A stretch of DNA of 64,000 nucleotides. Source: Martinezella lusitana. Its GTDB lineage: Bacteria > Pseudomonadota > Alphaproteobacteria > Rhizobiales > Rhizobiaceae. Within the stretch, counting starts at the first letter, position 1, and every line of letters starts with the position of its first letter. The position numbers and the translations under genes were made by a program. The stretch is taken from contig NZ_FMAF01000009.1 in the NCBI RefSeq assembly GCF_900094565.1, forward strand, positions 99,444-163,443, given 5' to 3'. The notes beneath the pieces were generated by a model that did no database searches, was not told where the DNA came from, and saw nothing but the letters and a program-made list of their open reading frames with translations. Below are positions 17,807-27,472 of this stretch, in pieces.

Positions 17807-19236
17807 GATGCCAGCACCGAGGAAAGGCCTTGTTTCGGCGGGAAGGGTCGCAGGCGCGGAATGAACTGGCCGCGACCGGGCCGAGACAGAACCTCTCCGT
17901 CATTCCAGACAAGCTCGCCGCGCGAGATCGTCATGACCGGCCAGCCACGCACCGTCTGCCCCGCGTAGGGCGTGTGGTCGGTGGCGTGATGCAGCATGTC
18001 GTTGTGGATGGTGACGGTGCGGTCCGGATCCCAGATAGCGATGTCGGCATCCGATCCGACCGCGATCAGGCCCTTGCGCGGATATAGGCCGAAGAGCCTT
18101 GCCGGAGCTGCGGAGGTCAGCTCGACGAACTTCTGCAGCGACATGCGCCCGCCATTTACGCCGGCCGAAAAGAGGAGCGCCAACCGCGTCTCGATGCCGG
18201 GAATGCCGTTCGGAATACGGTTGAACGGCGTGCCCGGCCCACCGGCGATCTTGTCCGCATAGTTCCACGGCGAATGATCGGACGAAAAGACCTCGAGCGT
18301 GCCGTCGAGAATGCCGCGCCAGATATCCGGCTGGTTCGACTTGTCGCGCGGCGGCGGCGTGCATACGCATTTCGAGCCCGAGAGATCATGCGTGTCGATG
18401 TCTTCGGCCGAAAGGAAGAGATATTGCGGGCAGGTCTCGGCGTAGATCGGCAGTCCCCGCGCCTTGGCGCGGCGGATCTCCTCGACCGCGCCGCCGGCCG
18501 CCACGTGGCTGACGAGGATCGGCGTTTCAATCAGCTCCGACAGGCTGATGGCGCGATAGGTGGCCTCGCGATCGCCAATCGCGGAATGGGCCTTCTCGTG
18601 GTAACGCAGCTGCGTCTTTCGGGCGGCGATGAATTTTTCCGTCAGCCAGCGGATGCAGGCGTCGTTTTCCGCATGCACCATCACCATGGCGCCGTGCGAT
18701 CGGGCGACATCAAGGACGTTCAGCACCTCGTAGTCGTCGAGCTTCAGCCCGTCATAGGTGAGGTAGATCTTCATCGAGGTGCAGCCCTCGGCGATCAGAG
18801 ACGGGATTTCGTCGCGCAGAACCTCCGGAGAGGGATCGCCGACGATCAGATGGATGCCGTAGTCGATATGCGCTTTCGGCCGCGCGCGCTCGTGATAGTC
18901 CGCCACGATGTCCCGAAGGGACTGGCCGCGCATCTGCATGGCGAAGGGAACGACGGTGGTCGTACCGCCGCATAGGGCGGATAGCGTTCCGGTATTGAAG
19001 TCGTCTGCCGTCGCCTTGCCTTCCCAGGGCTGCTGGTCCATGTGGCAGTGGCTATCGACCCCGCCAGGCAGCACGAGCCGCCCTTCGGCCGAAATCTCCT
19101 GCCGGCCTTCCGCCAGGCCTATGCCGATGGCGGCAATTTTCCCGTCGCGGATTCCGATGTCGGTCTGAATGGTCTCGGTCGGGAGAACCACCTGTCCACC
19201 GCGAATGACGAGATCGAAGGAAGTGACTTTAGTCAT
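17803..19236 (-). CDS. hydA: dihydropyrimidinase / hydantoinase
   Basis: A 477-residue cyclic amidohydrolase with the complete binuclear metal site: His63 and His65 (DSHCHMD), carboxylated Lys156 (TSMKIYLTY), His188 (VHAEND), His244 (SHVAAGG) and Asp320 (SSDHSPW). TADDFNTGT and the C-terminal RGWPVMTISRGELVW are typical of D-hydantoinases/dihydropyrimidinases, which open 5,6-dihydrouracil or 5-substituted hydantoins. No beta-ureidopropionase or carbamoylase lies in the window, so the N-carbamoyl product must be handled elsewhere or by a neighbour. The start at 19236 overlaps the MFS stop by four bases. Confidence 0.93.
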   Translation of the reverse strand: MTKVTSFDLVIRGGQVVLPTETIQTDIGIRDGKIAAIGIGLAEGRQEISAEGRLVLPGGVDSHCHMDQQPWEGKATADDFNTGTLSALCGGTTTVVPFAMQMRGQSLRDIVADYHERARPKAHIDYGIHLIVGDPSPEVLRDEIPSLIAEGCTSMKIYLTYDGLKLDDYEVLNVLDVARSHGAMVMVHAENDACIRWLTEKFIAARKTQLRYHEKAHSAIGDREATYRAISLSELIETPILVSHVAAGGAVEEIRRAKARGLPIYAETCPQYLFLSAEDIDTHDLSGSKCVCTPPPRDKSNQPDIWRGILDGTLEVFSSDHSPWNYADKIAGGPGTPFNRIPNGIPGIETRLALLFSAGVNGGRMSLQKFVELTSAAPARLFGLYPRKGLIAVGSDADIAIWDPDRTVTIHNDMLHHATDHTPYAGQTVRGWPVMTISRGELVWNDGEVLSRPGRGQFIPRLRPFPPKQGLSSVLAS

Positions 19237-20504
19237 TGTTTCACTCCGGAAGCCAGGCAATCGGGTGCCGCATCCACCATTTGCGGTTCGCTCTTGCGCC
19301 GCAGGTTGAAACACGCGCCTACCGACACCAGCGCGGCACCGCTGCCGAGCATGATGAAGAGCGCATAGGGCGCCACGTAATCCATGAGGCCGGCGGCGAC
19401 GCCCGGCGTCATGACATTGCCGATCGAATACAGCAGCAGGAGGCCGCCCGACGCCGACACCATATGCCGGCTATCGATCTGCGAATTGGCGAAGGCGATG
19501 CCGACGGGATAAATGGTCAAGGCGGTCGCGCCGTAAAGGAAGAAGAGCACGAAAAGCACTGGCACATGGGCGTCGGCGAGCATGATGATGCCGCCGCAGA
19601 GCGTTGCGGCAAGCACGCCCTGGACGAGAAGCATCCAGCGGCGATCGAGCCGGTCGGACAACCAGCCCACCGGCGTCTGGGCAAGCATGCCGCCCATGCT
19701 GAAGGCCGTCACCAGGCCGACCGTGGTTGCAGCGGGAAGCGCGATCTTGGCGCCGTATAGCGGCGTCAGCGCGAAGACGTTCATATTCGTCATGCCGGCC
19801 TGAAAGACGGCGATGATGGTGACGGGTGCCAGAATGACGAGCTTCCACAGGCCATACCGCTGATCTGCGGCCGACACATCGACCTGCAGTGGCTGGACAG
19901 TGCGAACCGGGAGCGCCGGCCACGGGCGCCCCGCAAACCGGCAGTAAAGGGTGCCGGCCGTGATCGTCAGAGCCCCCATTAGGAAGAGATATGGCGAATG
20001 CGGACCTGCCGCCTCGACCATCAGCTGGCCGAAGAGCACGGCGAGCGAGGTCATCATCATGTAGAGCGAGAAATACGCGCCGCGATTGCTCTGGTCTGCG
20101 TAGAGGTTGATCCAGCTCTCCGAGACGACGAACAGCACGGCCATGGCAAAGCCATTGAGAAGACGCAGCACAAGCCAGACGGGGGTGGCCATCGTTGCCA
20201 TGTAGCCGAAGCCGGTGAAAGCGGCAAGGAAACTGACAAACAGAAAGGTACCGCGGTGACCGGCGCGGGCGACCAGAAAACGCGCCGCCAGGCAGCCGGC
20301 AAGAAAACCGACGGGAAACCCGGTCAGGAGAAGCTGCACGACGCCGGGATCAATACCCGGCAGGCTGAGACTGAGCGAAATCGAAGTCGTCAGCAGGCTG
20401 TTTCCCGTGCCGATGACGCAGATCGCCACCATGACAGGCACGAGCGCGCGGAAGCGCGCCGCCTTCTTCCAGAAGCTCGCCTCGATGGAGGTCTCGGGAC
20501 TCAT
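19233..20504 (-). CDS. MFS transporter
   Basis: A 423-residue membrane protein with about 12 hydrophobic segments arranged as two six-helix halves. The between-helix-2/3 loop has ARFLVARAGHRG and the matching second-half loop reads GWLSDRLDRRW, both MFS signatures. The SESWINLYA and YPVGIAFAN segments resemble the YcaD-like subgroup. It starts by a four-base overlap with the ABC ATPase stop and ends by a four-base overlap with the dihydropyrimidinase start. It may export a product or give a second import route for the operon's substrate. Confidence 0.9.
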   Translation of the reverse strand: MSPETSIEASFWKKAARFRALVPVMVAICVIGTGNSLLTTSISLSLSLPGIDPGVVQLLLTGFPVGFLAGCLAARFLVARAGHRGTFLFVSFLAAFTGFGYMATMATPVWLVLRLLNGFAMAVLFVVSESWINLYADQSNRGAYFSLYMMMTSLAVLFGQLMVEAAGPHSPYLFLMGALTITAGTLYCRFAGRPWPALPVRTVQPLQVDVSAADQRYGLWKLVILAPVTIIAVFQAGMTNMNVFALTPLYGAKIALPAATTVGLVTAFSMGGMLAQTPVGWLSDRLDRRWMLLVQGVLAATLCGGIIMLADAHVPVLFVLFFLYGATALTIYPVGIAFANSQIDSRHMVSASGGLLLLYSIGNVMTPGVAAGLMDYVAPYALFIMLGSGAALVSVGACFNLRRKSEPQMVDAAPDCLASGVKQ

Positions 20505-22597
20505 TCGTTCCCCCCTGTCGCCAAGACGTAGATCGGCCGCTCGGCGCGCAGCCGTTCTTCTTCGATATGGCAGGCGATCTGATGCGTCTTCGACATCTGC
20601 CGGATCGGCGGCGCGACGGTGTCGCAGATGGCGCCGACCTTTCGATGACAGCGGGTTGCGAAACGACAGCCGGCCGGCACGTTGACCGGGCTCGGCGTTT
20701 CGCCGGTCAGTCGGATTCGTTCGCGCGGCGCTTCGTCGAAATTGGGGCTGCGGATCGCCGAAATCAGCGCTTCGGTATAGGGATGCGTGCCGCGACCGAA
20801 CACCTCCTCGACCGTACCCTGCTCCATGACCTTGCCGAGATACATCACGACGACCTTGTCGGCGACATGCCTGACCAGTGCCAGGTCGTGGCTGATGAAG
20901 AGCATGGTGGTGTGCTTCTCCTTCTGGATATCGAGAAGGAGCGTCACGACCGCCGCCTGCACGGAGACATCGAGTGCTGATACCGGTTCGTCGGCGACGA
21001 TGAGCGACGGATCGGCAGCAAAGGCGCGAGCGATCGCGATGCGCTGCTTCTGGCCGCCCGAGAGCTGGTTCGGCTTCCTATCGGCAACCGTCGGCGAGAG
21101 CCGCACCATCTCCAGGAGTTCGCGGACCCGCTCCTCGATAGCGGCTTTGCCCTTGCGGATGCCGAACTTCTTGATCGAACGGCGGATGGAAAAGGCTGCC
21201 GAGTGCGACGGGTTGAGCGTGCTGTCGGGATTCTGGAAGATCATCTGGATCGATTGCAGCATGTTGCGCGGCCGCTGCCGCGCCTGCAGCTCGGCGATAT
21301 TTTCGCCTGCCATGCGGATCGATCCCGACGTGGCGCTGTCGAGCCCTGTGACGATGCGGGCCAGGGTCGACTTCCCGCAGCCGGATTCGCCGACCAGGGC
21401 GACGATCTCGGCCTTGCGCGCGCCGAAGGAGACGGCCTCGTTGGCCTTGACGGTCTTGTCGGCGCCAATCCTGTAGAGCTTCGTGACATCGGAGAGCGCG
21501 ATTGCCTCTTCCTTCGGCACGACCTGGGCGCGTTCAACGGGGAGGCTTCGGACCGACCGTTCCATTTCCGGCCAACGGGCGCAGCGCACCAGATGGTCGG
21601 CACCTGCCTCGGTCAGCGCAAGGCCGGGGTTGTCGCAAAGGCCGGCGGTAAATCCGGCACAGCGCGGCGCGAAGAAACAGCCTACCGGCCGCTCCTGCGG
21701 CAGAGGGATATGGCCGGGGATCGCGGCCAGCGCGCGGCTGTGCTTGCCGCTGCCGATATCGGGAATGCAGTCGATCAACCCCTGCGTATAGGGGTGGCGC
21801 GGCCGGCGGAAGAGATCGCCGGTCGTGCCCTCCTCCACCATCTCGCCGGAATACATAATGCCGACACGGTCGCAGGTTTCGGCGATCAGGCCGAGATTGT
21901 GCGAGATGAAGAGCAGGCTGGTGGAGTAACGGCGGCGGAGCTCGCCGATCAGGTCGATGACCGCAGCTTCGACCGTAACGTCGAGACCCGTCGTCGGCTC
22001 GTCGAGCAGCAGCAGCGAGGGCCGCGCCAAAAGTGCCATGGCAATGACGGCGCGCTGCTGCTGGCCGCCCGACAGCTGATGCGGATACCGCTTCAGCATG
22101 TCGCCGGCATCGGGCAGGCGAACGTCGTCGAGCATGGCCGCAGCCATTTCCATCGCTTCGGCCTTGGTCGATCCGAGATGCAGCAGCGGTACTTCGGCCA
22201 GTTGCGACCCGATCGTCTTGACCGGGTTGAGTGCGCTCATCGGATCCTGATATACCATGGCGATGCGCCGGCCGCGGATCGCGCGCAGTTCCCTTTCCCT
22301 GGCGCCGACGAGTTCCTTGCCATCGAAGCGGATGCTGCCACCCGCGATCACGCCGGTATTGCCGAGATAGCCCATGATCGCCATGGCCGTTGTGCTCTTG
22401 CCGCAGCCGGATTCCCCGACGAGGCCGTAACTCTCGCCCGGGCGAACGCTGATGGATAGCTTCGGCACCGCAACGACTGTCTCGCTCTTGCCGCGGAACT
22501 CGATCCTGAGATCCCTGATATCGAGCAGCGGTTCTAGCTCGGAGTTTGGAGCATCGGACATTGCGGCCCCTTGCAGGTTGGAGACAGAGAGGTTCAT
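20501..22597 (-). CDS. oligopeptide-type ABC transporter, two ATPase domains fused (DppD-DppF / GsiA type)
   Basis: A 698-residue protein with two complete ABC domains. Domain 1 has GLVGESGCGKST, a Q-loop at YQDPMSALNP, the LSGGQQQR signature and LLLLDEPTTGLD. Domain 2 has ALVGESGCGKST, FQNPDSTLNP, LSGGQKQR and LIVADEPVSALD. Each ends with the oligopeptide C-terminal region (HPYTQGLIDCIP, HPYTEALISAIR) and a cysteine cluster (RCAGFTAGLC, RFATRCHRKVGAIC) known from DppD/OppD families. The start at 22597 gives a four-base overlap with the permease stop; starts at 22606 and 22561 are alternatives. It energises the two permeases upstream. Confidence 0.93.
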   Translation of the reverse strand: MNLSVSNLQGAAMSDAPNSELEPLLDIRDLRIEFRGKSETVVAVPKLSISVRPGESYGLVGESGCGKSTTAMAIMGYLGNTGVIAGGSIRFDGKELVGARERELRAIRGRRIAMVYQDPMSALNPVKTIGSQLAEVPLLHLGSTKAEAMEMAAAMLDDVRLPDAGDMLKRYPHQLSGGQQQRAVIAMALLARPSLLLLDEPTTGLDVTVEAAVIDLIGELRRRYSTSLLFISHNLGLIAETCDRVGIMYSGEMVEEGTTGDLFRRPRHPYTQGLIDCIPDIGSGKHSRALAAIPGHIPLPQERPVGCFFAPRCAGFTAGLCDNPGLALTEAGADHLVRCARWPEMERSVRSLPVERAQVVPKEEAIALSDVTKLYRIGADKTVKANEAVSFGARKAEIVALVGESGCGKSTLARIVTGLDSATSGSIRMAGENIAELQARQRPRNMLQSIQMIFQNPDSTLNPSHSAAFSIRRSIKKFGIRKGKAAIEERVRELLEMVRLSPTVADRKPNQLSGGQKQRIAIARAFAADPSLIVADEPVSALDVSVQAAVVTLLLDIQKEKHTTMLFISHDLALVRHVADKVVVMYLGKVMEQGTVEEVFGRGTHPYTEALISAIRSPNFDEAPRERIRLTGETPSPVNVPAGCRFATRCHRKVGAICDTVAPPIRQMSKTHQIACHIEEERLRAERPIYVLATGGNE

Positions 22598-23469
22598 GGC
22601 TTCCATGCCTCGCGCATGCCATCGGCCAGCAGATTGAAACCGAGAACGAGGCTGACAAGGGCGGCGGACGGAATGAGCGACATCAGCGGCCAGACATTGA
22701 GGACGGTGACGCTTTCCTTGACCATGCCGCCCCAATCCGGGTTCGGTGGCGGGAGGCCAAGGCCGAGGAAGCCGAGAATGCCGATGGTGATGATCGTATA
22801 GCCGATGCGTAGGCAGGCATCGACGATCAGCAGGCTGCGGCAATTGGGCAGCAGTTCGACAAGCATGATGTAGAGCGTGCTCTCCGCCCTGAGCTTGGCG
22901 GCGGCGATATATTCCTGCTCCTTGAGGCCGAGCACGAGGCCGCGGGTGATGCGGCCGATGCCAGGCGACGAGGCGATCGTCGTCGCGATGACGATATTGA
23001 GCACCGAAGGCCCGATATTGGCAATCAGGATCACGTAGATGACGAGGACGGGGAAGGCGAGCACGATGTCGGAGAAGCGGCTGATCAGCGTGTCGATCCA
23101 GCCGCCGTAGTAGCCGGCGACCATGCCCATGGCGATGCCGACGATCATGGCGACGGCAACCGACAGCGGCGCGACGAAGAGCACGGTGCGCGCACCGAAG
23201 ATCAGGCGAGCGAGCACGTCGCGGCCCAGAATATCAGTGCCGAGCCAATGGGTGGCCGATGGAAAAGGATTGCCCATCGCCATCACATCCGAATCCGTCG
23301 GCGACGGCAGCGGCAGGACGGGCGCGAGCACCGCGGCTGCGACCCAGAAGACGACGAGGAAGAGGCCGACGATCGCAGTCTTCGAATGAAATATTCGCAT
23401 CCAGTTCGGCCGCGCGGCGCGCTTGGCGGCTGCGACCTTGATCCCGTCGATATTGTCTTGAACTGCCAT
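22594..23469 (-). CDS. dipeptide-type ABC permease (DppC-like)
   Basis: A 291-residue inner-membrane protein. It has the DppC-type N-terminal extension with one membrane helix, then GTDILGRDVLARLIFGAR and the EAA-like loop EQEYIAAAKLRAESTLYIMLVELLPN split across a helix break, with five further hydrophobic segments. It lies three bases after the DppB-like gene and overlaps the ATPase gene, a tight transport operon. Partner of the gene at 23473. Confidence 0.93.
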   Translation of the reverse strand: MAVQDNIDGIKVAAAKRAARPNWMRIFHSKTAIVGLFLVVFWVAAAVLAPVLPLPSPTDSDVMAMGNPFPSATHWLGTDILGRDVLARLIFGARTVLFVAPLSVAVAMIVGIAMGMVAGYYGGWIDTLISRFSDIVLAFPVLVIYVILIANIGPSVLNIVIATTIASSPGIGRITRGLVLGLKEQEYIAAAKLRAESTLYIMLVELLPNCRSLLIVDACLRIGYTIITIGILGFLGLGLPPPNPDWGGMVKESVTVLNVWPLMSLIPSAALVSLVLGFNLLADGMREAWKP

Positions 23470-23472
23470 GGC

Positions 23473-24486
23473 CTATTTCACCCGGATACGTGGATCGAGC
23501 AGCATGTAGCCGAGATCGCCGAGCAGCTGCGTGACGACGGCGACGGCGACGGTGATCAGCGTTGCAGCTTCCAGCGTGGCGATATCGCCGAAGAGGCTGG
23601 CGTCGAGGATCAGCCGGCCGAAGCCGGGGTATGCAAAGACAAGCTCGGTGACGACAACACCGCTGATCAGAAAGTTGATCTGTAGAAGCAGCACTGTGAA
23701 AGGCGCGATCATGGCGTTGCGAAGTGCATGGCCGAGCACCATGCGGCGGGTGCTCATACCCTTCAGCACGGCGGTACGGATATAGGGCCGTTCCATGACG
23801 CCGATCATGGAGACGCGGATCATGCGGGCGACGTAGCCGAAATCGTAGATCACGAGAACCGCGACGGGCAATACGAATTGATAGGGCACCGCCCATCCGC
23901 CGTCATTGTTGAGCGGGCTCGTTCCAGGCAGGACCGGCCAGAGAATGACGAAGAGGGTGACCAGGAAGACCCCGGATGCAAACTCGGGAATCGACGTGAA
24001 AGTGATGCAGATGACCGACAGCGTCCGATCAAGCACGCCGCCCTCCTTCAGACCCGAGAGGATGCCGAAGATGATCGACAGCGGCACAATCAGAAGGAAG
24101 GCCAAGCCGGCGAGGATCGCCGTATTGCCGAGCCTGCTCCAGATCACGTCGTTGACCGGCAGCTTGTTCAGCGTCGAATAACCGAAATTGCCGAAATACT
24201 GCGCCCCGCGCGGATCCTTGAAATTGAGCCCGGTGCTTGGGTCCTGCAACGGATCGGGGATTGCGCCGACAAGGACGCCAAGCCAACGGCCGTAGCGGAC
24301 GATCAGCGGATCGTTTGCCTTCAGCTTCTCGCTCAGGATATCGACCTGCTGCTGCGTGGCAAATGGACCCAGAGATTTGCGAGCCACGCTGCCGGGCGTG
24401 AATTCACAGACGGCAAAGACCAGGAATGACGCACACAGCATGGTGAGCAGCATCATGATCAGCCGTTTCAGAAGGAATTTCGACAT
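23473..24486 (-). CDS. dipeptide-type ABC permease (DppB-like)
   Basis: A 337-residue inner-membrane protein. The N-terminus (FLLKRLIMMLLTMLCASFLVFAVCEFTPG) is the DppB membrane anchor, and the protein has about six hydrophobic segments. The coupling loop is near RPYIRTAVLKGMSTRRMVLGHALRN. It pairs with the DppC-like permease three bases downstream and with the binding protein upstream (78-base gap). Families of this type move peptides, nickel chelates, glycosides or other small organics, so the peptide label does not fix the substrate. Confidence 0.93.
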   Translation of the reverse strand: MSKFLLKRLIMMLLTMLCASFLVFAVCEFTPGSVARKSLGPFATQQQVDILSEKLKANDPLIVRYGRWLGVLVGAIPDPLQDPSTGLNFKDPRGAQYFGNFGYSTLNKLPVNDVIWSRLGNTAILAGLAFLLIVPLSIIFGILSGLKEGGVLDRTLSVICITFTSIPEFASGVFLVTLFVILWPVLPGTSPLNNDGGWAVPYQFVLPVAVLVIYDFGYVARMIRVSMIGVMERPYIRTAVLKGMSTRRMVLGHALRNAMIAPFTVLLLQINFLISGVVVTELVFAYPGFGRLILDASLFGDIATLEAATLITVAVAVVTQLLGDLGYMLLDPRIRVK

Positions 24487-24564
24487 TGCACCATCAGTCC
24501 GATTTTCTCACATGGGCCGGCAGACGATCGCCCTGATATTGCGGGCGACCGTCCAGAGGCTTGA

Positions 24565-26238
24565 TCAGGCGGAGATCGCGTATTGATGCGCGAAGATGTA
24601 CTGCGAGGGATGGAGCTCGAAGCCCTCCACCTTCTTGTCCATCACTGTCGAGAAGACGCGCCAGAAGGGCTGAACGATCGGCCCGTCATCCTGCATGATA
24701 AGCTCGATCTTCTCGATCACCTTGCTGCGTTCCTTCGGATCGAGGATGCCCTCGGCCTGGGTCAGCAGCTTGTCGAATTCCGGATTGGCATAGTGGGATT
24801 CGTTCCAGGCAGCGTTGGAGCGGTAGGCGAGCGACAGCGTCATGATGGCAAGCGGACGATGGCCCCAGGCCGTCAGGCTGAAAGGCGCTGAAGTCCAGAC
24901 TTCCCAATACTGCGCGCTCGGCAGCGACTTGATGTTGATCTTGACGCCGATATCCGCGAACTGCTGGGCAAGCACCTGGGCGGTGTTGAGCTCCCAGATC
25001 GGATCGGGACGCGTTACCATGTCGAATTCGAAGCCGTTGGGATAGCCGGCGTCGGCGAGCAGCTTCTTTGCCTTTTCGATGTTGCGCGGATATTTCGGCA
25101 GCGGCGCATATTCGGGATGCGACGGCGCGACATGATGGTCTTCGGCCGGCGTGCCCGCGCCCAACAGCGATGTCTGGATGACCTTCTCGCGGTCGATGGC
25201 GAAGCGCATGGCCTGGCGGACGCGCTTGTCCTTGAACTGCTCGACTTCGGGATGCATGCGGGCGACGACTGTCTGCGTCGTCTCAACCTTGTAGACCGCC
25301 ACATGCGGGAAGTTCTTCATCGAGCTGATCTGGACTGCGTCGGCTTCCGACAGGCCATCGACCTGCTTGGAGGCCATGGCGGCAATGCCTGCGCCCGGAT
25401 TGTCGCCGAGATCAACGAATTCGAAGGTCGAGAGATAGGGACCGGTGCCCCAATAGTCGGTGCGTGCCTTATACTTCGCACCCTTCCCAACAGTGTATTC
25501 CGTCATTTCGAACGGGCCCGTGCCGTTGGCGTCGGCGCCGAAGGAGCCGTTGTCGGCCGGATCCAGGATGAACATCGGATAATGATAGAGATGTTCCGGA
25601 ACGGCGATCTGCGGTGCGTAGCAGTTCAGGCGGACCGTGTAATCATCGACCTTCTCGATGGCATTGTCCGACCAGAGCTTGCTGGACTTCTTCGGGTTGC
25701 CCTTGTCGTCCTTTTCGCCGCCGTCATACTCCTGCACCAGGTAGCCGGTGAAGAGACCGAGAACCGACGAGCCGACCTTGGGGTCGCTGACGCGCTTCAG
25801 GTTCCATACGACGTCATCCGCATTGAGTTCGCGGCCGCCCTTGCGCCACTTGACGCCCTTGCGGACATGCAGCGTCCAGGTCTTAAGGTCGTCGCTCACA
25901 TCCCATTTTTCGAGAAGGTAGGGATGGGTGATATTGTTGCGGTCGGTGAAGGTCAAATATTCGCATACCTGGCGAATGACGTTCGATTTTTCAGCGAAGT
26001 CCGCCAGGTGTGGATCCTTGATTTCCATGCAGCGCATGCCGATGCGCAAGTTGCCGCCCTTAGGCATGTCACCCGCCTTGGCGGCGCTAGAAGACTGCGG
26101 AAGACCTGCCAGCGAATAGGCGGCCGCCGCGGAGAGGCCGAGGAGCGTCGATTTGCGCAGGAAATCCCTGCGATTGATGCTTCCTTCTGAAAGTTCGTTG
26201 ATAAGCGTCGGAATATAGGAGTGCTGATTCTTGTCCAA
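24565..26238 (-). CDS. ABC transporter substrate-binding protein, family 5, Tat-exported
   Basis: A 557-residue periplasmic binding protein of the oligopeptide/dipeptide (family 5) type. The N-terminus carries a twin-arginine signal (NRRDFLRKSTLLGLSAAAAYSLAG), so it is exported folded. Family features include DPHLADFAEKSNVIRQVCEYL, AKGVKWRKG-like strand KGVKWRKGGRELNADDVV and LLADAGYPNGFEFD. I chose the TTG at 26238 (MDKNQHSYIPTL), which has GGAG nine bases upstream and a family-like N-terminus; an ATG at 26274 is the alternative. It feeds the DppBC/DF-like transporter that follows and is the first structural gene of the long run. Confidence 0.92.
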   Translation of the reverse strand: MDKNQHSYIPTLINELSEGSINRRDFLRKSTLLGLSAAAAYSLAGLPQSSSAAKAGDMPKGGNLRIGMRCMEIKDPHLADFAEKSNVIRQVCEYLTFTDRNNITHPYLLEKWDVSDDLKTWTLHVRKGVKWRKGGRELNADDVVWNLKRVSDPKVGSSVLGLFTGYLVQEYDGGEKDDKGNPKKSSKLWSDNAIEKVDDYTVRLNCYAPQIAVPEHLYHYPMFILDPADNGSFGADANGTGPFEMTEYTVGKGAKYKARTDYWGTGPYLSTFEFVDLGDNPGAGIAAMASKQVDGLSEADAVQISSMKNFPHVAVYKVETTQTVVARMHPEVEQFKDKRVRQAMRFAIDREKVIQTSLLGAGTPAEDHHVAPSHPEYAPLPKYPRNIEKAKKLLADAGYPNGFEFDMVTRPDPIWELNTAQVLAQQFADIGVKINIKSLPSAQYWEVWTSAPFSLTAWGHRPLAIMTLSLAYRSNAAWNESHYANPEFDKLLTQAEGILDPKERSKVIEKIELIMQDDGPIVQPFWRVFSTVMDKKVEGFELHPSQYIFAHQYAISA

Positions 26239-26488
26239 GACTGTAATCTCCGAGTTCGTGCAAACTGTTCCCATGATCGTTCTGAACGCGAAGCGGCGCA
26301 GTGACCTGCGGCTTCGACCTGCGCGGATCTGATGTCCGTTTTCGCCGTCGACCCAAACTTAGTGGCAATAGCCGCAAGACAGAATGCACTGAGACGACGC
26401 GAAATATGCGTGATCCGACATATTGTTGCGCCGCACCGACGTGGATTAATCTTCGGAAAGCCCGGCGCGCGGCCAAGGCCGGGAGGCA
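26239..26488 (-). promoter_or_regulatory. probable promoter region of the cyclic-amide operon
   Basis: A 250-base gap between the stop of the GlxA-type regulator and the start of the binding protein, the largest break in the run from 27472 to 10342. No repeat or clear -35/-10 could be picked by eye. Position alone suggests that the main operon promoter and the regulator's binding site lie here. Confidence 0.4.
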
Positions 26489-27472
26489 TCAACGCCGGCG
26501 GCAAGCCGCCGGCGTCTCGCCGAAATGCTGGCGGTAAAACCGACTGAAATGGGAGGGCGTGTCATAGCCGCAGACGCTTGCTATATCCGCAACGCTCAGG
26601 CCGGTATGAACCAGCAGCTCCTTGGCCCTTGCCATGCGTAGATCGATGTAGAATTGCGACGGACTTTTATGCAGATGGGTCCGGAACAGCCGCTCCAATT
26701 GTCTTGGCGAGATGCTGACGCTATCGGCAAGTTCGGAAATCTCGATCGGATCGGAAAGGCTGCTTTCCATGCGGCGGACGACGAAACCCAGCTTGGCGTT
26801 TCTGATCCCGAAACGATCCTCGGGCACCATGCGCTGCGCGTCATCCTGCCGCCGCATGCGGGGGTGATTGAACTGATCGGAAATCTGCTCCGCAAGATCC
26901 CGCCCCTCGATGGCAGCGATGAGATAAAGCATCATGTCCAGCGTGACCGTGCCGCCCGACGATGTTATCAGCCGCCCATCGACGGCGAAGATGTCGTCGG
27001 TTGCAAGGCAGTTCGGGAATTCGCTGCGGAAAGCATGCAGCGATTCCCAATGGATCGCACATCGGCGGCCCTCTAGCAATCCCGCCCGCGCCAGGTAAAA
27101 CACCGCCGTGCTGACGCCGCCCAGCACGCAGCCTTCGGAATAGATGCGGCGCAGCCAAGAAAACAGGGCAGCATCGTAGCCATCCGAGTAATTGACGCCC
27201 GCGAAGACAAGCAGGATATCGCATTTCGGGGCCTGCGCCATGGAATAATCGGCGGGAAAGGCAAGTCCGCTGCTGGACTTGGCATCGGCTCCGTCGGTCG
27301 AAATCAGCACCCATTCAAAGGCCTTGCGCTTGACCAGCCGGTTCCCCTGACGCAGGGAATCAAGTGCGGCGGAAAACGTCATCAGTGGATAATCGGTCGC
27401 AAGAAAGAAGCCGATCCGGACTGGCCGTTCCGTGTGCTTCAACTGGCTGAAAGAGAAGAGCTGTCGGGTCAT
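26489..27472 (-). CDS. GlxA-family transcriptional regulator (DJ-1/PfpI + AraC)
   Basis: A 327-residue two-domain regulator. Residues 15-200 form a DJ-1/PfpI-like domain (LVFAGVNYSDGYD, CVLGGVSTAVFYLARAGLL, the GRRCAIHWE stretch), and residues 225-327 are an AraC DNA-binding domain with ISPRQLERLFRTHLHKSPSQFY and VCGYDTPSHFSRFYRQHFG. GlxA-type proteins often govern catabolism of nitrogen compounds such as carnitine, glycine betaine, choline or arginine. It lies directly upstream of, and co-directional with, the cyclic-amide operon and is its likely activator. Confidence 0.92.
   Translation of the reverse strand: MTRQLFSFSQLKHTERPVRIGFFLATDYPLMTFSAALDSLRQGNRLVKRKAFEWVLISTDGADAKSSSGLAFPADYSMAQAPKCDILLVFAGVNYSDGYDAALFSWLRRIYSEGCVLGGVSTAVFYLARAGLLEGRRCAIHWESLHAFRSEFPNCLATDDIFAVDGRLITSSGGTVTLDMMLYLIAAIEGRDLAEQISDQFNHPRMRRQDDAQRMVPEDRFGIRNAKLGFVVRRMESSLSDPIEISELADSVSISPRQLERLFRTHLHKSPSQFYIDLRMARAKELLVHTGLSVADIASVCGYDTPSHFSRFYRQHFGETPAACRRR

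Noticed and set aside
21203..22459. 418-codon plus-strand open frame
   Set aside because: It is antisense to the double ATPase gene with full Walker and signature motifs. Its composition is arginine-, histidine- and glutamine-rich with no domain.
25117..26190. 357-codon plus-strand open frame
   Set aside because: It is antisense to the Tat-exported binding protein and has no start signal or family features.
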